Origin: Streptoverticillium olivoreticuli subsp. olivoreticuli
Lineage (GTDB): Bacteria; Actinomycetota; Actinomycetes; Streptomycetales; Streptomycetaceae
Direction: 5' to 3'
DNA: 64,000 nucleotides
NCBI RefSeq assembly: GCF_003391135.1
Contig: NZ_CP031455.1
Coordinates: 2,108,001-2,172,000 of the forward strand
Below are positions 62,514 to 64,000 of the stretch, piece by piece. The notes beneath the pieces were generated by a model. That model ran no database searches. It was not told the origin of the DNA and worked only from the letters and a program-made list of their open reading frames with translations. The first letter of the stretch is position 1. Every line of letters begins with the position of its first letter. The position numbers and the translations under genes are program-made.

Positions 62514-63359
62514 TCAGCCCACGCTGAACGCCCCGCCCGGCGGCTCCGGCGAGCCCACGGCGTCCGCGTCCGCCACCACGGCCGCGCCCGCCGCGAACCG
62601 CGCCAGCGCCTCCCCGTGCTCCACGCGCGCCGGGAAGGCGTCGGCGGCGGTACGGCGGGCGAGGGCGGCCACCGGGAGTTCGGTGTGCGAGGCGACGAGC
62701 ACGGCGTTGCCGAAGCGCCGCCCCCGCAGCACCGAGGGCTCGACGATCAGGCACAGGTGCGCGAAGACCTCCTGGAAGGTCGCCACCTGGGACCGGAGGA
62801 AGGTGAAGGGGGCGCCGTCGGCGAGATTGGCGGCGTAGCTGCCGTCGCGGCGCAGCACCCGGGCGGCCGAGCGCGCGAACTCCACCGAGGTGAGGTGGGC
62901 CGGCACCCGGGAGCCGCCGAAGACATCGGCGACGATCACGTCCGCGGAGGCGTCGGGCGCGGCCTCCAGTTCCGTACGGGCGTCGGTGGCCCGTACGTCG
63001 ACGCCGGAGCCCTCGCGCAGCGGGAGGTGTTCGGCGACCAGGGCGAGGAGGCCGCGGTCGGCCTCGGCGACGCGCTGCCGGGAGCCGGGGCGGGTGGCCG
63101 CGACATAGCGGGGCAGGGTGAGGGCTCCGCCGCCGAGGTGCAGCACGTCCAGGGCGCGGCCGGGTTCCGCGGCGGCGTCCAGGACGTGGGCGATGCGCTG
63201 GGTGTACTCGAATTCGAGGTGGGTCGGGTCGTCCAGGTCCACGTACGACTGGGGTGAGCCGTCGACGGTGAGCAGCCAGGCTCGGCGGCGGTCGACGTCG
63301 GGCAGCAGTTTGGCGGTGCCGCAGTCGACGTCCTGGGTCACGGGTATGGGTTCGTCCAC
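62514..63359 (-). CDS. Spermidine synthase-like SAM-binding protein
   Basis: 281 residues. HLEFEYTQRIAHVLD and LDVLHLGGGALTLPRYVAATRPGSRQ give the Rossmann SAM/decarboxy-SAM site (LHLGGGALTLPR), then VEADRGLLALVAEH and DVIVADVFGGSRVPAHLTSVEF. It aligns with the spermine/spermidine synthase family, but actinomycete members of this short type often lack proven polyamine activity. It may be a methyltransferase or aminopropyltransferase. It lies 78 bases downstream of the EF-Tu-like gene on the same strand. Confidence 0.85.
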   Translation of the reverse strand: MDEPIPVTQDVDCGTAKLLPDVDRRRAWLLTVDGSPQSYVDLDDPTHLEFEYTQRIAHVLDAAAEPGRALDVLHLGGGALTLPRYVAATRPGSRQRVAEADRGLLALVAEHLPLREGSGVDVRATDARTELEAAPDASADVIVADVFGGSRVPAHLTSVEFARSAARVLRRDGSYAANLADGAPFTFLRSQVATFQEVFAHLCLIVEPSVLRGRRFGNAVLVASHTELPVAALARRTAADAFPARVEHGEALARFAAGAAVVADADAVGSPEPPGGAFSVG

Positions 63360-63437
63360 TCCCCCATTGTGAGGTGCCGGGGCTCCGCCCCCGGACCCGC
63401 GCGTGATCGCCGGTCTGCGGCACTTCCGGGGTCCGGC

Positions 63438-64000
63438 CTACAGGACCCGGCCCACACCGACCGTGCGGCCGGATTCGCGGAGGACGACGGGAAGGCCCGG
63501 TTCGAGCGGGGCGGCCCGGTCCAGGGTGAGCGTGAGGGTGAGCGGACGGCCGGGCGGGGCGGAGCCGTGCGGTCCGAGGTCGACCGTGCCGGGGACGTCG
63601 GCCGTACGGAAGTGGAGCTGCACCCGACGGCCGGTGGCCAGGGGCCGGGGGCGGCCGCCGTCGTCCGGCGGCAGCAGCCGCACGCGGGCGTGGACGCGCC
63701 GACGGGGCAGGACGCTGCCGGGCGCGGCGACGACATCGCCGCGGTGCACCTCGTGGCGCTCCACCCCGTGCAGGAGCAGCGCGACGCTGTCGCCGGCCCG
63801 CGCGGCGGCCATGGGTTCCCCGAAGGTCTCCAGGCCGGTGACGCGGGCGGCGCGGGGCCGCGCCGGGCGGCCGACGACGTCGACGGCCGCGCCGGGGCGG
63901 ACGGTGCCGCGCTCGATGGCCCCGGCGACGGCCGTGCCCCGTCCGGCGAGGGTGAACACCCGCTCCACGGGCAGCAGGAGAGGCCCGTCCGTGCGGCGCA
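63438..64000 (-). CDS. tuf3: Divergent elongation factor Tu (EF-Tu3 type), 3' part
   Basis: The frame is open to the right edge, so the N-terminal GTPase domain is outside. The visible 187 residues are EF-Tu domains 2 and 3: LLLPVERVFTLAGRGTAVAG, IERGTVRPGAAVDVVG, GDSVALLLHGVERHEVHRGDV, FRTADVPGTVDL and VVLRESGRTVGVGRVL. These follow canonical EF-Tu closely in order but with many substitutions, as in the third, divergent tuf gene known from Streptomyces. Canonical EF-Tu delivers aminoacyl-tRNA to the ribosome; the role of the divergent copy is less clear. Confidence 0.85.
   Translation of the reverse strand, partial: RRTDGPLLLPVERVFTLAGRGTAVAGAIERGTVRPGAAVDVVGRPARPRAARVTGLETFGEPMAAARAGDSVALLLHGVERHEVHRGDVVAAPGSVLPRRRVHARVRLLPPDDGGRPRPLATGRRVQLHFRTADVPGTVDLGPHGSAPPGRPLTLTLTLDRAAPLEPGLPVVLRESGRTVGVGRVL

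Overview
The window is high-GC actinobacterial DNA, almost certainly from a Streptomyces chromosome. The evidence is the strong third-position GC bias, GTG/TTG starts, rare in-frame TTA codons, two SARP regulators, a divergent EF-Tu and typical Streptomyces housekeeping genes. All identifications come from reading the sequence; no database search was run.

Left part (1-28.7 kb): ordinary core and accessory genes. These are a CBS-pair protein fragment, a GDSL hydrolase, an ECF41/SigJ-type sigma factor, an SDR enzyme, a GntR regulator with a palindromic operator, a ROK regulator, mug, mscL, purB, a flavin disulfide oxidoreductase, an ACT-GNAT fusion, a DUF885 protein, a Fic-like toxin-antitoxin pair, an AsnC regulator, sbcD-sbcC, two orphan roadblock proteins, a LysR/hydrolase pair, a polysaccharide deacetylase lipoprotein, YigZ, a CoA-binding protein, MarR, asnB, and an XRE-cupin regulator facing an EamA exporter.

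Middle (28.7-41.2 kb): a leftward, translationally coupled operon of MFS exporter, KS-AT-ACP polyketide synthase, and an aminotransferase-luciferase monooxygenase-C-A-PCP-C megasynthase, followed by a hexapeptide-repeat acyltransferase. This logic predicts an alpha-hydroxy-beta-amino acyl unit joined to one amino acid and released by a terminal condensation domain, because no thioesterase is present. A 71-residue stand-alone LuxR-type DNA-binding protein and a DedA protein follow.

Right-middle (42.8-60.9 kb): a clavam beta-lactam cluster. It holds ceaS, bls, pah, cas and oat in the order known from the clavulanic acid cluster of S. clavuligerus. Facing them are a KASIII-like protein, an acyl-CoA dehydrogenase homologue, an aldo/keto reductase without its catalytic Tyr, a nitroreductase and a class III aminotransferase, then two divergent large SARP-ATPase regulators. 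The late genes of clavulanic acid are missing and cvm1/cvm6/cvm7-like genes are present, so a 5S-type clavam is more likely than clavulanate. The most interesting idea is that the PKS/NRPS and clavam genes form one cluster making a peptide- or amino-acyl-clavam conjugate.

Right end (60.9-64 kb): core genes again: a hotdog thioesterase, a proline/glutamine-rich membrane-anchored protein, a spermidine-synthase-like protein and the 3' part of a divergent EF-Tu (tuf3-like).
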